Origin: UBA6770 sp965660875 | GTDB taxonomy: Bacteria > Bacteroidota > Bacteroidia > Flavobacteriales_G > Salibacteraceae | Reading direction: 5' to 3' | Assembly: GCA_965660875.1 (NCBI GenBank) | Contig: CBFIBQ010000011.1 | Span: forward strand, 30,927 to 94,926 | Length of the DNA: 64,000 nucleotides | Shown: piece by piece, positions 34,826 to 44,616 of the stretch | Layout of the letters: every line of letters begins with the position of its first letter | How positions within the stretch are numbered: position 1 is the first letter of the stretch | Notes under the pieces: generated by a model | Databases searched by the model: none | What the model saw: the letters and a program-made list of their open reading frames with translations, nothing else | Told to the model about the DNA's origin: nothing | Translations under genes and position numbers: made by a program

Positions 34826-35215
34826 AGCGCGTTATTACCGGCCAATTCATCATAACTCCTCCTCTTCTTTACTATACCTATTTACTTCTATTTCATGTGA
34901 TTCCATACATTCAATATCAAAATTTGAATGGGTTGAATATAAAGTTACAGCTTGAGTAATAGTTACTAATACTTGCTGCCAATAAACCTTGCTTCAACAG
35001 CTGCAAACCTAAATTCATCCATTAAACACTGTAAATAACCATTTATAAATTATATAGTACTTTGTTTTGCATAGTACCTTCTTTTATATATATCTTTGCT
35101 TTACAGAATAAGGAAGAGCAATGAAAATTAATGCGTTTAGAGAAAATATTTAACTAAAATAAAAATTCGCACTCGCTGACTTAAAAGAACATTACGATAA
35201 AGCAAACCGATTGGT
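34826..35215. other. Gene-free stretch ahead of the PadR gene
   Basis: These 390 bases are AT-rich and hold no convincing gene; the only longer open frame (to 34959) has no recognisable features. It contains the PadR-operon promoter at 35066-35098 and a presumed leader of about 110 bases. Confidence 0.6.
35066..35098 (+). promoter_or_regulatory. Bacteroidota-type promoter for padR/pspC
   Basis: TTTG at 35066-35069 and TATCTTTG at 35091-35098 (TAnnTTTG) are separated by 21 bases, close to the phylum's usual spacing. It is the best promoter match upstream of the PadR gene, with the ATG about 118 bases downstream. PadR regulators often autorepress; no clear operator palindrome was identified. 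Confidence 0.5.
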
Positions 35216-35545
35216 ATGAACTTAGAAAACACAAAAGCACAAATGCGTAAAGGGATATTAGAATTGTGCATTCTATCCATTTTAAAGAAAAACGAGGCCT
35301 ACCCTTCCGATATTTTGAATGAATTGAAAGATTCAAAATTGATTGTGGTGGAAGGGACGCTATATCCTCTGCTTACAAGATTAAAAAACGATGGGTTGCT
35401 GACTTATCGTTGGGAGGAATCAAGTTCAGGACCTCCAAGAAAGTACTTTCAACTTACAGAGCTAGGAAAATCCTTTTGCAGCGAGCTAGATAACAGCTGG
35501 CAAGATTTGCAAAAAGCGGTGCAAAAAATTAGATCAAAAAAATAA
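35216..35545 (+). CDS. PadR family transcriptional regulator
   Basis: This 109-residue winged-helix regulator has the PadR signature: MRKGILELCILSIL at the start, AYPSDILNEL, then the recognition-helix and wing segment VVEGTLYPLLTRLKNDGLL and SSGPPRKYFQLTELGK. PadR proteins usually repress an adjacent gene and respond to small ligands or envelope stress. It is followed after 24 bases by the PspC-domain gene, a frequent pair in Bacteroidota, so it probably controls that gene and itself. Confidence 0.93.
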   Translation: MNLENTKAQMRKGILELCILSILKKNEAYPSDILNELKDSKLIVVEGTLYPLLTRLKNDGLLTYRWEESSSGPPRKYFQLTELGKSFCSELDNSWQDLQKAVQKIRSKK

Positions 35546-35569
35546 AAAACATCCATAGATACAATTACC

Positions 35570-37351
35570 ATGAATAAGACAGTTACCATAAACATAAGCG
35601 GCATCATATTTAATATTGACGAGGGTGCATACGAAAAGCTTAAAACCTATTTAGAGTCCATCAAGAAAAAATTTGGAAAAACCCAAGGCGGGGAGGAAAT
35701 CCTATCTGATATTGAAGCCAGAATAGCCGAAATGTTTACCGAAAATATGGGCGATAGAAAACAAGTTATTGCTCAATACGACGTAGATGAAGTTATTGCT
35801 ATAATGGGTCAACCGGAACAGTTTGAAGATAACGACCAAAGTAGCGAAACTGAATTCCACACCGCTGAAGAACCGATTAAAAAAGGACCAAAGCGCTTTT
35901 TTAGAGACCCTGACAGCAAAATACTTGGAGGTGTTTCTAGCGGTATTGCCCATTACTTCGGTATTGACCCGGTCATTATACGGATCCTCTTTATAGCTAT
36001 TGTCTTCTTTGGAGGTTCTGGTGTTCTTTTATATATAATTTTATGGGTAATTACACCTGAAGCTAAAACCACCTCAGAAAAGCTTCAAATGAAAGGCCAA
36101 AAAGTGGATATAGACAGTATTAGAAACTCTGTGGGTCAAGAAGCCGAACATTTAAAAAAAAAGTTCAGTCATTTAGGAGAAAAGGCCAATAATTTTGGAA
36201 ACAGTGTTCCTAAGGGAAAAGTTGAAGGTTTTTTATCAACTCTAGTTGGCTTTATTGTCAGTATTTTCGGTTTAATACTCACTTTCATAGGTAAATTTCT
36301 TGGCATTCTGCTCATTATCTTCGGGGCATTGTTTCTAGTGTCTTTTGTCGCTTCAATTTTTGGAATCAATAATTTCAGTGGAATATTTAGCGTAAACGGC
36401 ACCTCCATATTCTCGTTCAAGGAAGTTTACGAGTTTTTATTCGCTGGAGATTTAATTCAAATAGGAATCAATAGCGGACTAGCCTTAGTGGTTGGTATTC
36501 CTATACTGGCTATGCTTTATGGTGGTTTTAGAATACTGTTTAACTTAAAGAGTCTGGGAAGAAACGTAAATGCCGGCATTACATTAGCTTGGTTTGTTGG
36601 TGTGCTGATATTACTAATTTCCGGATTTCAAATAATAGGTGAGTTTTCAAAAACAGATAAGATGGTTTCTCAATACAGTATTCCGCCATCTGTTGCGGAC
36701 ACTTTTTATCTATCAGCCAACGGCGAACTCTTTCCTTTAGATGCGCAACCGAGAAAAAAAAATAACCAGTTTTTCGTTCTAAAAAGTTACGAAGATGAAT
36801 TGTACTTATCAGATGTCGAGTTGGATATCCAGCAAAATACAAACGACAGTATAACCATAAAAATAATACAAGAATCCAGAGGCGGTACTTTTAAAGATGC
36901 CTTAAAGCGTGCAGAGAATATAGAGTACTCCTACGCTGTTTCTGGAAATGAAATAAGTTTTGATCCGTATCTTATTATCAGAAAAGAAGATTTATTCAGA
37001 AATCAAAAAGTAAGAATTAAAGTGTTTGTACCTGCGGGTAAAACTGTATTTCTTGATCGTTCGAGCGGCTGGGTAATATACGATATCGATAACGTGACCA
37101 ATACACGTGATAAAAATATGTTGGGTAAATTCTGGCGAATGACGGAAGAAGGATTGGAGTCTTCGTATTTTACAAAGAACACAACAGTTAGAAACAATCG
37201 GGGTAAAGTCAATAAGGCTCGAAATACACCAGCCTCCAAACCCATTATTATGCCTAAGGACTCCTCGAAACTAATTGACTCGTTAGTTACCTCTAATATG
37301 GAGCAGGTTAACTCCATAAAATTTCCAAGTCCCTTCTATTTTGTTGGTTAA
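35570..37351 (+). CDS. PspC domain-containing membrane protein
   Basis: The 593-residue protein begins with a cytoplasmic domain typical of Bacteroidota PspC proteins (TVTINISGIIFNIDEGAYEKL, through ILSDIEARIAEMF). It continues with a PspC domain at about 105-165 (RDPDSKILGGVSSGIAHYFG, then LLYIILWVITPEA) and several further helices (about 215-260, 305-325, 340-360). It ends in an extracytoplasmic beta-rich region. PspC domains sense envelope stress. The upstream PadR regulator is its probable controller. Confidence 0.9.
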   Translation: MNKTVTINISGIIFNIDEGAYEKLKTYLESIKKKFGKTQGGEEILSDIEARIAEMFTENMGDRKQVIAQYDVDEVIAIMGQPEQFEDNDQSSETEFHTAEEPIKKGPKRFFRDPDSKILGGVSSGIAHYFGIDPVIIRILFIAIVFFGGSGVLLYIILWVITPEAKTTSEKLQMKGQKVDIDSIRNSVGQEAEHLKKKFSHLGEKANNFGNSVPKGKVEGFLSTLVGFIVSIFGLILTFIGKFLGILLIIFGALFLVSFVASIFGINNFSGIFSVNGTSIFSFKEVYEFLFAGDLIQIGINSGLALVVGIPILAMLYGGFRILFNLKSLGRNVNAGITLAWFVGVLILLISGFQIIGEFSKTDKMVSQYSIPPSVADTFYLSANGELFPLDAQPRKKNNQFFVLKSYEDELYLSDVELDIQQNTNDSITIKIIQESRGGTFKDALKRAENIEYSYAVSGNEISFDPYLIIRKEDLFRNQKVRIKVFVPAGKTVFLDRSSGWVIYDIDNVTNTRDKNMLGKFWRMTEEGLESSYFTKNTTVRNNRGKVNKARNTPASKPIIMPKDSSKLIDSLVTSNMEQVNSIKFPSPFYFVG

Positions 37352-37431
37352 TCCCAAATTTCTAAGGAGCAAGTTCCAACAGAACTGAATACCAAAGCAT
37401 TAAACGCTTTTTAAAATGCCTCTTTTATACT

Positions 37432-37439
37432 TACTTTTG
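37432..37439 (+). promoter_or_regulatory. Bacteroidota -7 box upstream of the E1 gene
   Basis: TACTTTTG matches TAnnTTTG, about 51 bases before the ATG at 37490. The -33 region has only a T-rich run, so the call rests on the -7 box and on its place after the PspC gene's stop. Confidence 0.4.
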
Positions 37440-37489
37440 CACGGACTTTAACCCCCTTATTTCGTTAGAGTGTTAGCAAGAAAAAGTTG

Positions 37490-39910
37490 ATGATTATGGC
37501 AGAGGAAAAAAATGCGGTTGTAGCTGAAAATACTATTCCAGAAGAAGCTAGAAAAGAACTACTTGAAGACTACAGACTGGCTGTTTTAAGTCGCGAAACA
37601 AGCTTACTTGGCCGAAGAGAAGTACTTACAGGAAAGGCTAAATTTGGAATCTTTGGCGACGGTAAAGAAATTGCTCAAATTGCATTAGCCAAACAATGGA
37701 AAAAAGGAGATTGGAGAAGCGGTTACTATCGAGACCAAACCATGATGATGGCTGCTGGACTATTGACCGTTCAAGAATTTTTCGCACAGCTATACGCCCA
37801 TCCTTCAGTTGAGGCTGAACCCTCTTCAGCTGGACGCCAGATGAACGGGCACTATGCTACTCGCTTTATTGACAATGAAGGTAAATGGCTCCCTCAATCT
37901 GAAATGAAGAACTCCTCTGCAGATGTTTCTCCTACGGCCTCGCAAATGCCGCGACTATTAGGCTTGTCTTACGCTTCAAAATTTTACAGAAACTCACCAG
38001 AATTAAAAGACAAAAAGAAATTTTCGAATAAAGGAAATGAAGTAGCCTTCGGGACTATTGGAGACGCGAGCACTTCTGAAGGAATGTTTTGGGAAGCACT
38101 CAATGCAGCTGGGGTTTTGAGCGTACCTTTAGTAATGTCGGTATGGGATGATGGCCACGGAATTTCTGTACCCAAAGAATATCAAACAACAAAAGCAAGT
38201 ATTTCTGAAGCATTGTCAGGTTTTCAGCGACAAGAAGGAACCAACGGATTTAAAATATTCAAAGTGAAAGGTTGGGATTACCGCAACCTATGCTTGACAT
38301 ATGACGAGGCAGTTCAGGTTGCTCGAGACGAGCATATTCCAGTATTGATTCATGTGGAAGAAGTTACCCAACCGCAAGGCCACTCCACTTCGGGCTCTCA
38401 CGAGCGCTACAAATCAAAAGAGCGCTTGGCTTGGGAAACAGAATACGATTGTATTGCACAATACAAAAATTGGCTAATCGAAATTGGAGCGGCATCCGTT
38501 GAGGATTTGGACGGCATTGTAAAGGATTGTAAAAAGGAAGTACGAGACGCTAAAAAAGCAGCATGGGTTGCGTTTTTAAACGATATTAAAAAAGAACAAA
38601 ACACTGCTGTTGAGTTCATTGAAAGCGCAGGTCAAGAAAGTGAAAACAAAACATTTGTGCTGAAACTCGCAAATGATTTAAAAGCAAATACGGAACCCGA
38701 ACGACGCGACATTTTTGTGGCCATTAGAAAAGCTTTGCGCTACGTCAGAAATGATCAAAATACAGCTAAAACAAAATTGTTCAATTGGTACCAACAAGAA
38801 CTGAATAAAAATAAGGATCGTTACGATTCTTTTCTTCACAGCGACAACTCCGGCAGTGCACTTGAAGTGTTACCTATCGAACCCAGTTATTCTGGAGATA
38901 CGGTTGTAGACGGAAGGGAAATTCTTCGCGATAACTTTGACGAATTACTCAAAAAGACCCCCGAACTACTCATCTTTGGAGAGGATGCAGGTAGAATTGG
39001 TGGTGTAAATCAAGGTTTAGAAGGACTTCAAGATAAATACGGTGTGCATCGTGTATTCGATACGGGAATTCGAGAGTGCACCATCATTGGTCAAGCCATA
39101 GGGCTTTCCATGCGGGGCTTGCGTCCTATTGCAGAAATTCAATATTTAGACTATCTGCATTATGCCATACAATTGATTAGTGATGATTTGGCTACCGTCC
39201 AATACCGGACTAAAGGCGGTCAAAGAGCACCTGTAATCATTAGAACTAGAGGTCACCGGTTGGAAGGTGTATGGCACTCAGGATCTCCAATGGGAATGAT
39301 ATTAGGCGCAGTTAGAGGAGTACATGTTTGTGTACCGAGAAATATGACTCAAGCCGCGGGAATGTACAATACCTTATTATCTGCAGAAGAACCGGCAATA
39401 GTTGTTGAAAGCTTAAATGGTTACCGTTTAAAGGAAAAACTTCCAACTAATTTAGGTGAGTACAAAACACCTCTTGGTATTCCAGAAATTGTGCGAGAGG
39501 GCAAAGATATTACCTTGGTTACCTATGGATCCATGGTACGTATGGTCGAAAATGCTGCAAAAGAACTTGTAGAACTGGGTATACAAGCAGAAGTAATCGA
39601 TGTACAAACACTATTGCCTTTCGATATTGACGAAAGTATTGTGGAATCCCTAAAAAAGACCAATCGTATTCTGTTTATTGATGAAGATGTTCCCGGAGGA
39701 GCTTCAGCTTTCATGATGCAGCAAGTTATTGAAAATCAAGGCGGCTATAAATATCTTGATGGACAACCTACTACACTAACGGCAAAGGCGCACCGTCCAG
39801 CATATGGCTCTGACGGTGATTACTTTTCCAAACCAAGTATTGAAGATATAGTAGAAACGTCTTATAAAATCATGACAGAATCTAACCCTGTTAATTATCC
39901 CGCTATCTAG
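37490..39910 (+). CDS. 2-oxoacid dehydrogenase E1, fused alpha and beta subunits
   Basis: This 806-residue thiamine-diphosphate enzyme joins both E1 subunits. The alpha half (to about 400) has YYRDQTMMMAAG, the ThDP motif GTIGDASTSEGMFWEALNAAG and DDGHGISVP. The beta half (from about 470) has LLIFGEDAGRIGGVNQGL, RVFDTGIRE, EIQYLDYLHYA and VTYGSMVRMV. It resembles branched-chain 2-oxoacid or pyruvate dehydrogenase E1 and needs E2 and E3 partners not found here. Starts at 37490 and 37496 (MAEEKN) are both plausible; a TTG at 37487 is less likely. The lipoprotein gene overlaps its stop (TAGTG). Confidence 0.92.
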   Translation: MIMAEEKNAVVAENTIPEEARKELLEDYRLAVLSRETSLLGRREVLTGKAKFGIFGDGKEIAQIALAKQWKKGDWRSGYYRDQTMMMAAGLLTVQEFFAQLYAHPSVEAEPSSAGRQMNGHYATRFIDNEGKWLPQSEMKNSSADVSPTASQMPRLLGLSYASKFYRNSPELKDKKKFSNKGNEVAFGTIGDASTSEGMFWEALNAAGVLSVPLVMSVWDDGHGISVPKEYQTTKASISEALSGFQRQEGTNGFKIFKVKGWDYRNLCLTYDEAVQVARDEHIPVLIHVEEVTQPQGHSTSGSHERYKSKERLAWETEYDCIAQYKNWLIEIGAASVEDLDGIVKDCKKEVRDAKKAAWVAFLNDIKKEQNTAVEFIESAGQESENKTFVLKLANDLKANTEPERRDIFVAIRKALRYVRNDQNTAKTKLFNWYQQELNKNKDRYDSFLHSDNSGSALEVLPIEPSYSGDTVVDGREILRDNFDELLKKTPELLIFGEDAGRIGGVNQGLEGLQDKYGVHRVFDTGIRECTIIGQAIGLSMRGLRPIAEIQYLDYLHYAIQLISDDLATVQYRTKGGQRAPVIIRTRGHRLEGVWHSGSPMGMILGAVRGVHVCVPRNMTQAAGMYNTLLSAEEPAIVVESLNGYRLKEKLPTNLGEYKTPLGIPEIVREGKDITLVTYGSMVRMVENAAKELVELGIQAEVIDVQTLLPFDIDESIVESLKKTNRILFIDEDVPGGASAFMMQQVIENQGGYKYLDGQPTTLTAKAHRPAYGSDGDYFSKPSIEDIVETSYKIMTESNPVNYPAI

Positions 39911-40386
39911 TGATTAACTCCCTAACTTTAAGAGTTATAGTTGCTTGTATAGCATTTCTAGGTATAAGCTCCTGCAAGCACAAACCCTCGTTGAATAATT
40001 ACAATTGGTTTTTGGGAGAATGGGAAGTTCAAAAGGATGGAAAAAAGATTTACGAAGTTTGGAAACCATTAACAGACACACTGTATGAAGGCTTTAATTA
40101 TAGTGTAAACAGTGCAGCTGATACTTTACTTAAGGAGCATTTATGGCTGGAAAGTAGGGATGGAAAAGTCATTTTATCCGCGGTAATTTTTGGATTCAAT
40201 AACGACAAAAGAATCTTTTACACGCTTACCAAGAAAAACATAAAAACGGCCCGTTTTGAAAACGAAAAAAATAATTTTCCAACTACAATAGAATACCATA
40301 GAAGCGGTACTCACTTTTTGGAAGTTCGACTAAAGGGCCAGGACAATACAACGGAATCTATCAAAATGCACAAAATAGAAGACTGA
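39910..40386 (+). CDS. Small lipoprotein, DUF6265-like
   Basis: The GTG start at 39910 overlaps the E1 stop by one base (TAGTG). The 158-residue product has a lipoprotein signal (LRVIVACIAFLGISSC, then KHK). The body has NWFLGEWEVQKDGK, YEVWKPLTDTLYEG and a C-terminal pattern of alternating strands (DNTTESIKMHKIED), consistent with a small lipocalin-like beta-barrel such as DUF6265. Function is unknown. Why it should be translationally coupled to a cytoplasmic dehydrogenase is unclear. Confidence 0.8.
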   Translation: MINSLTLRVIVACIAFLGISSCKHKPSLNNYNWFLGEWEVQKDGKKIYEVWKPLTDTLYEGFNYSVNSAADTLLKEHLWLESRDGKVILSAVIFGFNNDKRIFYTLTKKNIKTARFENEKNNFPTTIEYHRSGTHFLEVRLKGQDNTTESIKMHKIED

Positions 40387-40400
40387 TGCCATGTATCTAA

Positions 40401-41405
40401 TTAGTGTGCGTGCTCCACTACTACCCTTCCTTGAGTATTTCCATCCAATATTTTTACAATAAAGTCATCCAACTGATCCAAGGTTATATCGGTTACAATG
40501 TCATCAATTTGATCCGGTTTCCAAATGCTTGAGAGTTTGTTCCATAACTCCAACCGAGTTTCCATTAGGGTTTCTGCAGACTCTACTCCAATTAAATTGA
40601 CACCATTGAGTAGAAAGGGGTAAACTGTAGTTTCTAACTTGGGAGAACCCACCAATCCACAAACTCCAATAGATCCGTTTTTTCCGCAAGCTGCCATTAA
40701 AGTAGCCAAGGTATTACCTCCTACTGTATCTAATCCTCCTGCCCACTTCATTCTCGATACGGGTCTTTTTTCAACATCATTACAAAACTCCCTTGGCTCG
40801 CAGCGACATGCACCCAATTTTTTTAAGTACTCGTATGAAGACGTTTTTCCTGAGGAAGCGATTACTTCATAACCAGCTTTAGAAAATATTGAAACAGCCA
40901 TACTGCCTACTCCACCCGTAGCCCCAGTTACTACCAGTGGCCCCATTTCAGGAGACTGACCAGCTTTTTCCATTTTATATAACGCTAAAGCAGCTGTAAA
41001 ACCAGCGGTACCTAATATCATAGCACTGCGCAGGTCAAATGTTGCCGGAAGTGGCACAACCCAACCTTTGGGAACCCGGATATACTCACCAAAACCGCCG
41101 TCAGTGTTCATTCCCAAATCATAACCGGTTACCAGAACAGGGTCTCCTTCTTTGAAACTGGGTGCATTTGATTCTACTACAATTCCACTGGCATCAACTC
41201 CTGGAGTATGAGGGAACTTGCGAGTAATGCCTTTATGTCCACTACTCGAAAGCGCATCCTTAAAATTTAAACCGGCATATTTTACTTGAATAAGTACTTC
41301 CCCATCTGGTAAATCGGCAGTGTTGCGCTCCACAATTTTTCTTTCAAAATCTCCGTTTTCGGTTTCAAAAATTCTATACGCTTTAAATGGCTTGTTACTG
41401 TTCAT
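40401..41405 (-). CDS. Acrylyl-CoA reductase/quinone oxidoreductase (YhdH/AcuI family)
   Basis: This 334-residue medium-chain dehydrogenase/reductase has the YhdH/AcuI features: YAGLNFKDALSSSGHKG, PHTPGVDASGIV, the dinucleotide loop VTGATGGVGSMAV, and GGLDTVGGNTLA. AcuI reduces acrylyl-CoA to propionyl-CoA, which fits DMSP or 3-hydroxypropionate use, but family members vary. It contains no zinc-binding Cys cluster. It follows the acetyl-CoA synthetase gene on the same strand, 77 bases downstream, across a perfect inverted repeat. Confidence 0.9.
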   Translation of the reverse strand: MNSNKPFKAYRIFETENGDFERKIVERNTADLPDGEVLIQVKYAGLNFKDALSSSGHKGITRKFPHTPGVDASGIVVESNAPSFKEGDPVLVTGYDLGMNTDGGFGEYIRVPKGWVVPLPATFDLRSAMILGTAGFTAALALYKMEKAGQSPEMGPLVVTGATGGVGSMAVSIFSKAGYEVIASSGKTSSYEYLKKLGACRCEPREFCNDVEKRPVSRMKWAGGLDTVGGNTLATLMAACGKNGSIGVCGLVGSPKLETTVYPFLLNGVNLIGVESAETLMETRLELWNKLSSIWKPDQIDDIVTDITLDQLDDFIVKILDGNTQGRVVVEHAH

Positions 41406-41438
41406 GATTAATGTATTTTAATGATATTCAATATTTCG

Positions 41439-41458
41439 GGAGTTGATCATTCAACTCC
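41439..41458. repeat. Perfect 8-bp inverted repeat between acs and the AcuI-type gene
   Basis: GGAGTTGA (41439-41446) and TCAACTCC (41451-41458) flank a four-base TCAT loop. No T-tract follows on either strand, so it is not a standard terminator. It could be an operator or an RNA stem in the acs-acuI intergenic region. Confidence 0.6.
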
Positions 41459-41482
41459 AATGTACCACAAAGTTGCAATTTG

Positions 41483-43387
41483 CTACAACGCCCCTTGAAT
41501 AATTTCTGTAACCACATCAGGATCCAACAATGTACTGGTGTCGCCTAAACTGGACGTATCTCCTTCGGCTACTTTTCTTAAAATTCTCCTCATTATTTTA
41601 CCCGATCTAGTTTTTGGTAGTCCGCGAGTAATTTGAATTTTATCGGGTTTAGCAATTTTACCGATTTCCTCCACCACCGTTTCTACAATTTCTGCCCTCA
41701 AAACATCATCGGATTCAATTCTATCTCTTAGTACCACGTATGCATAAATTCCTTGACCTTTTATATCGTGCGGATAGCCCACCACGGCACTTTCTGCAAC
41801 CTGAGGATTTTTGTTAATGGCGTTTTCAATTTCAGCCGTTCCAAAACGGTGACCAGAAACATTTATAACATCATCAACTCGGCCAATAATTCGGTACATA
41901 CCATTTTCGTCACGTTTTGCACCATCTCCGGTAAAATAATAGCCTTTATAGGAGGCAAAATAGGTATTCTTACACCTTTCGTGATCCCCATATGTAGTCC
42001 TTAGAATAGAGGGCCAAGGATGCTTTACAGCCAAATATCCCTCGGTATGTGCTTCCTTAATTTCAGCTCCTTCGGAATCCAACAAAACGGGTTGTACTCC
42101 AGGCAACGGGTAACCAGCATAGGTAGGTTTATGATGCCCGTGATCACCTAAAGCAGAAATCATTATTCCACCTGTTTCTGTTTGCCACCAAGTATCTACC
42201 ACGGGGCAACGCTCTTTTCCTACATGCACATGGTACCAATACCAAGCCTCTTCGTTGATGGGTTCTCCTACTGTGCCTATTACTTTTAACGAATCGAGAC
42301 TATAAGAAAGTACGTGATCTTCACCAAAAGCCATCAGTGCTCGAATGGCGGTTGGAGCAGTATACAACTGATTTACGCCAAATTTATCGACTATTTGCCA
42401 AAATCTACCCGGATCAGGGTAAGTAGGTATTCCTTCGAACATTAAAGTTGTTGCACCGGATAGCAGCGGGCCATAAACAATGTAAGAATGTCCCGTTATC
42501 CAGCCAATATCAGCCGTACACCAGTACACATCCGACTCATCGTATTGAAAAACATTTCGAAAACTAAAATCTGCATACACCATGTATCCCCCGCAAGTAT
42601 GTACCACTCCCTTGGGTTTTCCAGTCGAACCCGATGTATATAAAATAAATAGAGGGTCTTCACTATTCATTACTTCTGCGGGACAATCTGCATCGACCTT
42701 ATCCATTTCTTCGTGATACCAACAATCGCGGCCATCCTGCATATTAATAGCCCAATTCGTACGTTCTACTACAATGACTTTCTGAACAGATTGATTCATT
42801 TGTAACGCTTCATCAACCACGCGCTTTACTGGGATCTCTTTAGTACCGCGATACAGTCCGTCAGAGGTCAATACAATTTTTGCTTCTGCATCATTAACCC
42901 TATCCGCAAGGGCCTGTGCCGAAAACCCAGCAAAAACAACGGAGTGAATTGCACCAATTCTGGCGCAAGCTAATGTGGCAACTGTAAGTTCAGGAATCAT
43001 GGGCATATAAATCGCCACTCGATCACCTTTTTTACAACCATTTTCTTTTAAAACATTCGCAAAACGACACACTTTTTCATGCAATTCGCGATAAGTCCAA
43101 CGAATAAATTTTTCCTTTGGGTCGTTTGGTTCCCAGATAAGCGCCAGTTTATTTCCACGCTTATCTAAATGACGGTCCAGGCAGTTTTCGGTAATATTCA
43201 GTTCGCCATTCACAAACCATTTTACATTAGGCTCCTCAAAGTTCCATTCACAAACCTTATCCCATGGTTTTCTCCAGCGAAAACATTTTGCGACCTTATC
43301 CCAAAAATCATCGGGGTTTTCTGTGCTCTGCTTGTATAATTCTTTGTAGTGATTGAATGATGTTACTCTATACCAAGGTGATTCCAT
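41483..43387 (-). CDS. acs: Acetyl-CoA synthetase
   Basis: Acs activates acetate with ATP and CoA. The 634 residues contain the adenylate-forming motifs YTSGSTGKPKGVVHT, WWQTETGG (with the acetate-pocket Trp), YFTGDGAKRDENG, GRVDDVINVSGHR and the C-terminal PKTRSGKIMRRILR with the regulatory lysine. Length fits the Acs family. An AraC-type regulator gene lies 87 bases upstream on the same strand and an AcuI-type gene follows, hinting at a small-acid assimilation module. Confidence 0.96.
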   Translation of the reverse strand: MESPWYRVTSFNHYKELYKQSTENPDDFWDKVAKCFRWRKPWDKVCEWNFEEPNVKWFVNGELNITENCLDRHLDKRGNKLALIWEPNDPKEKFIRWTYRELHEKVCRFANVLKENGCKKGDRVAIYMPMIPELTVATLACARIGAIHSVVFAGFSAQALADRVNDAEAKIVLTSDGLYRGTKEIPVKRVVDEALQMNQSVQKVIVVERTNWAINMQDGRDCWYHEEMDKVDADCPAEVMNSEDPLFILYTSGSTGKPKGVVHTCGGYMVYADFSFRNVFQYDESDVYWCTADIGWITGHSYIVYGPLLSGATTLMFEGIPTYPDPGRFWQIVDKFGVNQLYTAPTAIRALMAFGEDHVLSYSLDSLKVIGTVGEPINEEAWYWYHVHVGKERCPVVDTWWQTETGGIMISALGDHGHHKPTYAGYPLPGVQPVLLDSEGAEIKEAHTEGYLAVKHPWPSILRTTYGDHERCKNTYFASYKGYYFTGDGAKRDENGMYRIIGRVDDVINVSGHRFGTAEIENAINKNPQVAESAVVGYPHDIKGQGIYAYVVLRDRIESDDVLRAEIVETVVEEIGKIAKPDKIQITRGLPKTRSGKIMRRILRKVAEGDTSSLGDTSTLLDPDVVTEIIQGAL

Positions 43388-43474
43388 ATCTTGAGATTTA
43401 TGCTCTCAAAAATAATGGACATAAGACAGGAAACAAACTAATTTGAAGATTCAATTCAGCACAAGAAAAAACAC

Positions 43475-44479
43475 TTATGCCGCATTCGCCATTTTAGTAG
43501 CGGCAATTCCATAGTGGTTCTTGAATGCTCTACTAAATGCGCTAAGATCTGAGTAGTTTAGTTGATAAGCTATTTCGCTCAAGGTATGCTTTCCTTTTTT
43601 AATTTCATTTCTAGCAAACTCCATCAAATGCTTCTCTAAAATTTCCCGAAACGAAGTGTCTTCGTATTTAAGATGGCGTTGCATTGTACGCACAGACATG
43701 TTTAACTCTAACGCTACGGATTCAGCAGAAGCTCTATCTGGTAGGTTTCGCATAACGATTCTACCAACCTTTTCAACTACAGTATCTCTTTTGGCCAACT
43801 GGTTTATTCTTTCTTCCGCAAAGCGTATTAGGTGTTGCAATAAATCATGATCTGCAGAAGAAACTGGAGAGTCCAAGTCCTTTTTTCTAAATACAACCGT
43901 ATTCCTATTGTCTCTGATGAATACAGGTGCCTTAAAATATTTCTCTAACTCCTTAAAACTCACACGAGGAGTGTAATCGAGTGTTATCTTCACTGGAGCG
44001 AAACGCTTCCCTGTTAGGGCTTCATATTCTTTGAGCAAAAAAAACAATGATCCCTCTAAGGTGTGCTGAAACGTATCTTCCGAATTGGAGCGCCAAACTC
44101 GGTCAAAATTGAATATCAGCTCGTAAGAATATTCGGTTTCTTCTAATCGCATGGGTAAAGAGTCGCAACCCAGCATGGCATAATTACATGCCAGTACAAT
44201 GGCATCTTTGAATGTTCTGCAATTTTGAGCAATCTGCAACATCAATCCAGCCGCAGTTAAACTCATTGACTGCGTCATATGAATACCTAATAAAGGATCT
44301 TTTATCTCCTTCAAAGCGGTTTCAAAAGTCTTGTTGAACGCGCGATAGTCCACCGTACAGTCATTATTTTTTAGCTCTTCCTCCGGTCTTCCCGAAATGC
44401 CTAATAATACCGTTTTTGATGCTCCTCTAGATGAAGCCTGCTCTATGATATTGTGTAAAAATCTCCCATTAAATGCCAT
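43475..44479 (-). CDS. AraC family transcriptional regulator (OruR/ArgR-like N-terminus)
   Basis: The start is set at the ATG at 44479 (MAFNGRFLHNII); the frame runs open to 44539 but that extension has no family look. The N-terminal ~200 residues match the Arabinose_bd-type domain (PF12625) of OruR-like regulators. The C-terminal ~100 residues are a paired HTH of AraC type, with SVRTMQRHLKYED and TLSEIAYQLNYSDLSAFSRAFKNHYG. It is upstream of and co-directional with acs, and is divergent from the SRPBCC gene. A role in controlling acs is plausible. Confidence 0.9.
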   Translation of the reverse strand: MAFNGRFLHNIIEQASSRGASKTVLLGISGRPEEELKNNDCTVDYRAFNKTFETALKEIKDPLLGIHMTQSMSLTAAGLMLQIAQNCRTFKDAIVLACNYAMLGCDSLPMRLEETEYSYELIFNFDRVWRSNSEDTFQHTLEGSLFFLLKEYEALTGKRFAPVKITLDYTPRVSFKELEKYFKAPVFIRDNRNTVVFRKKDLDSPVSSADHDLLQHLIRFAEERINQLAKRDTVVEKVGRIVMRNLPDRASAESVALELNMSVRTMQRHLKYEDTSFREILEKHLMEFARNEIKKGKHTLSEIAYQLNYSDLSAFSRAFKNHYGIAATKMANAA

Positions 44480-44616
44480 GCCGCTAAAATATATTGAGTG
44501 GCGTAATGTGGTAAATAAATGGCATAAAATGAATAACAATAGAATGTTGATTACCAGACTTTTGAAACCAGAAATAATACGTTTATCAAATCAGTTTAAA
44601 TATTAAAATAAAAGGA

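Noticed and set aside
34753..34959. A 68-residue open frame overlapping the T9SS remnant
   Set aside because: It is in a different frame from the recognisable sorting domain and shows no motif or signal.
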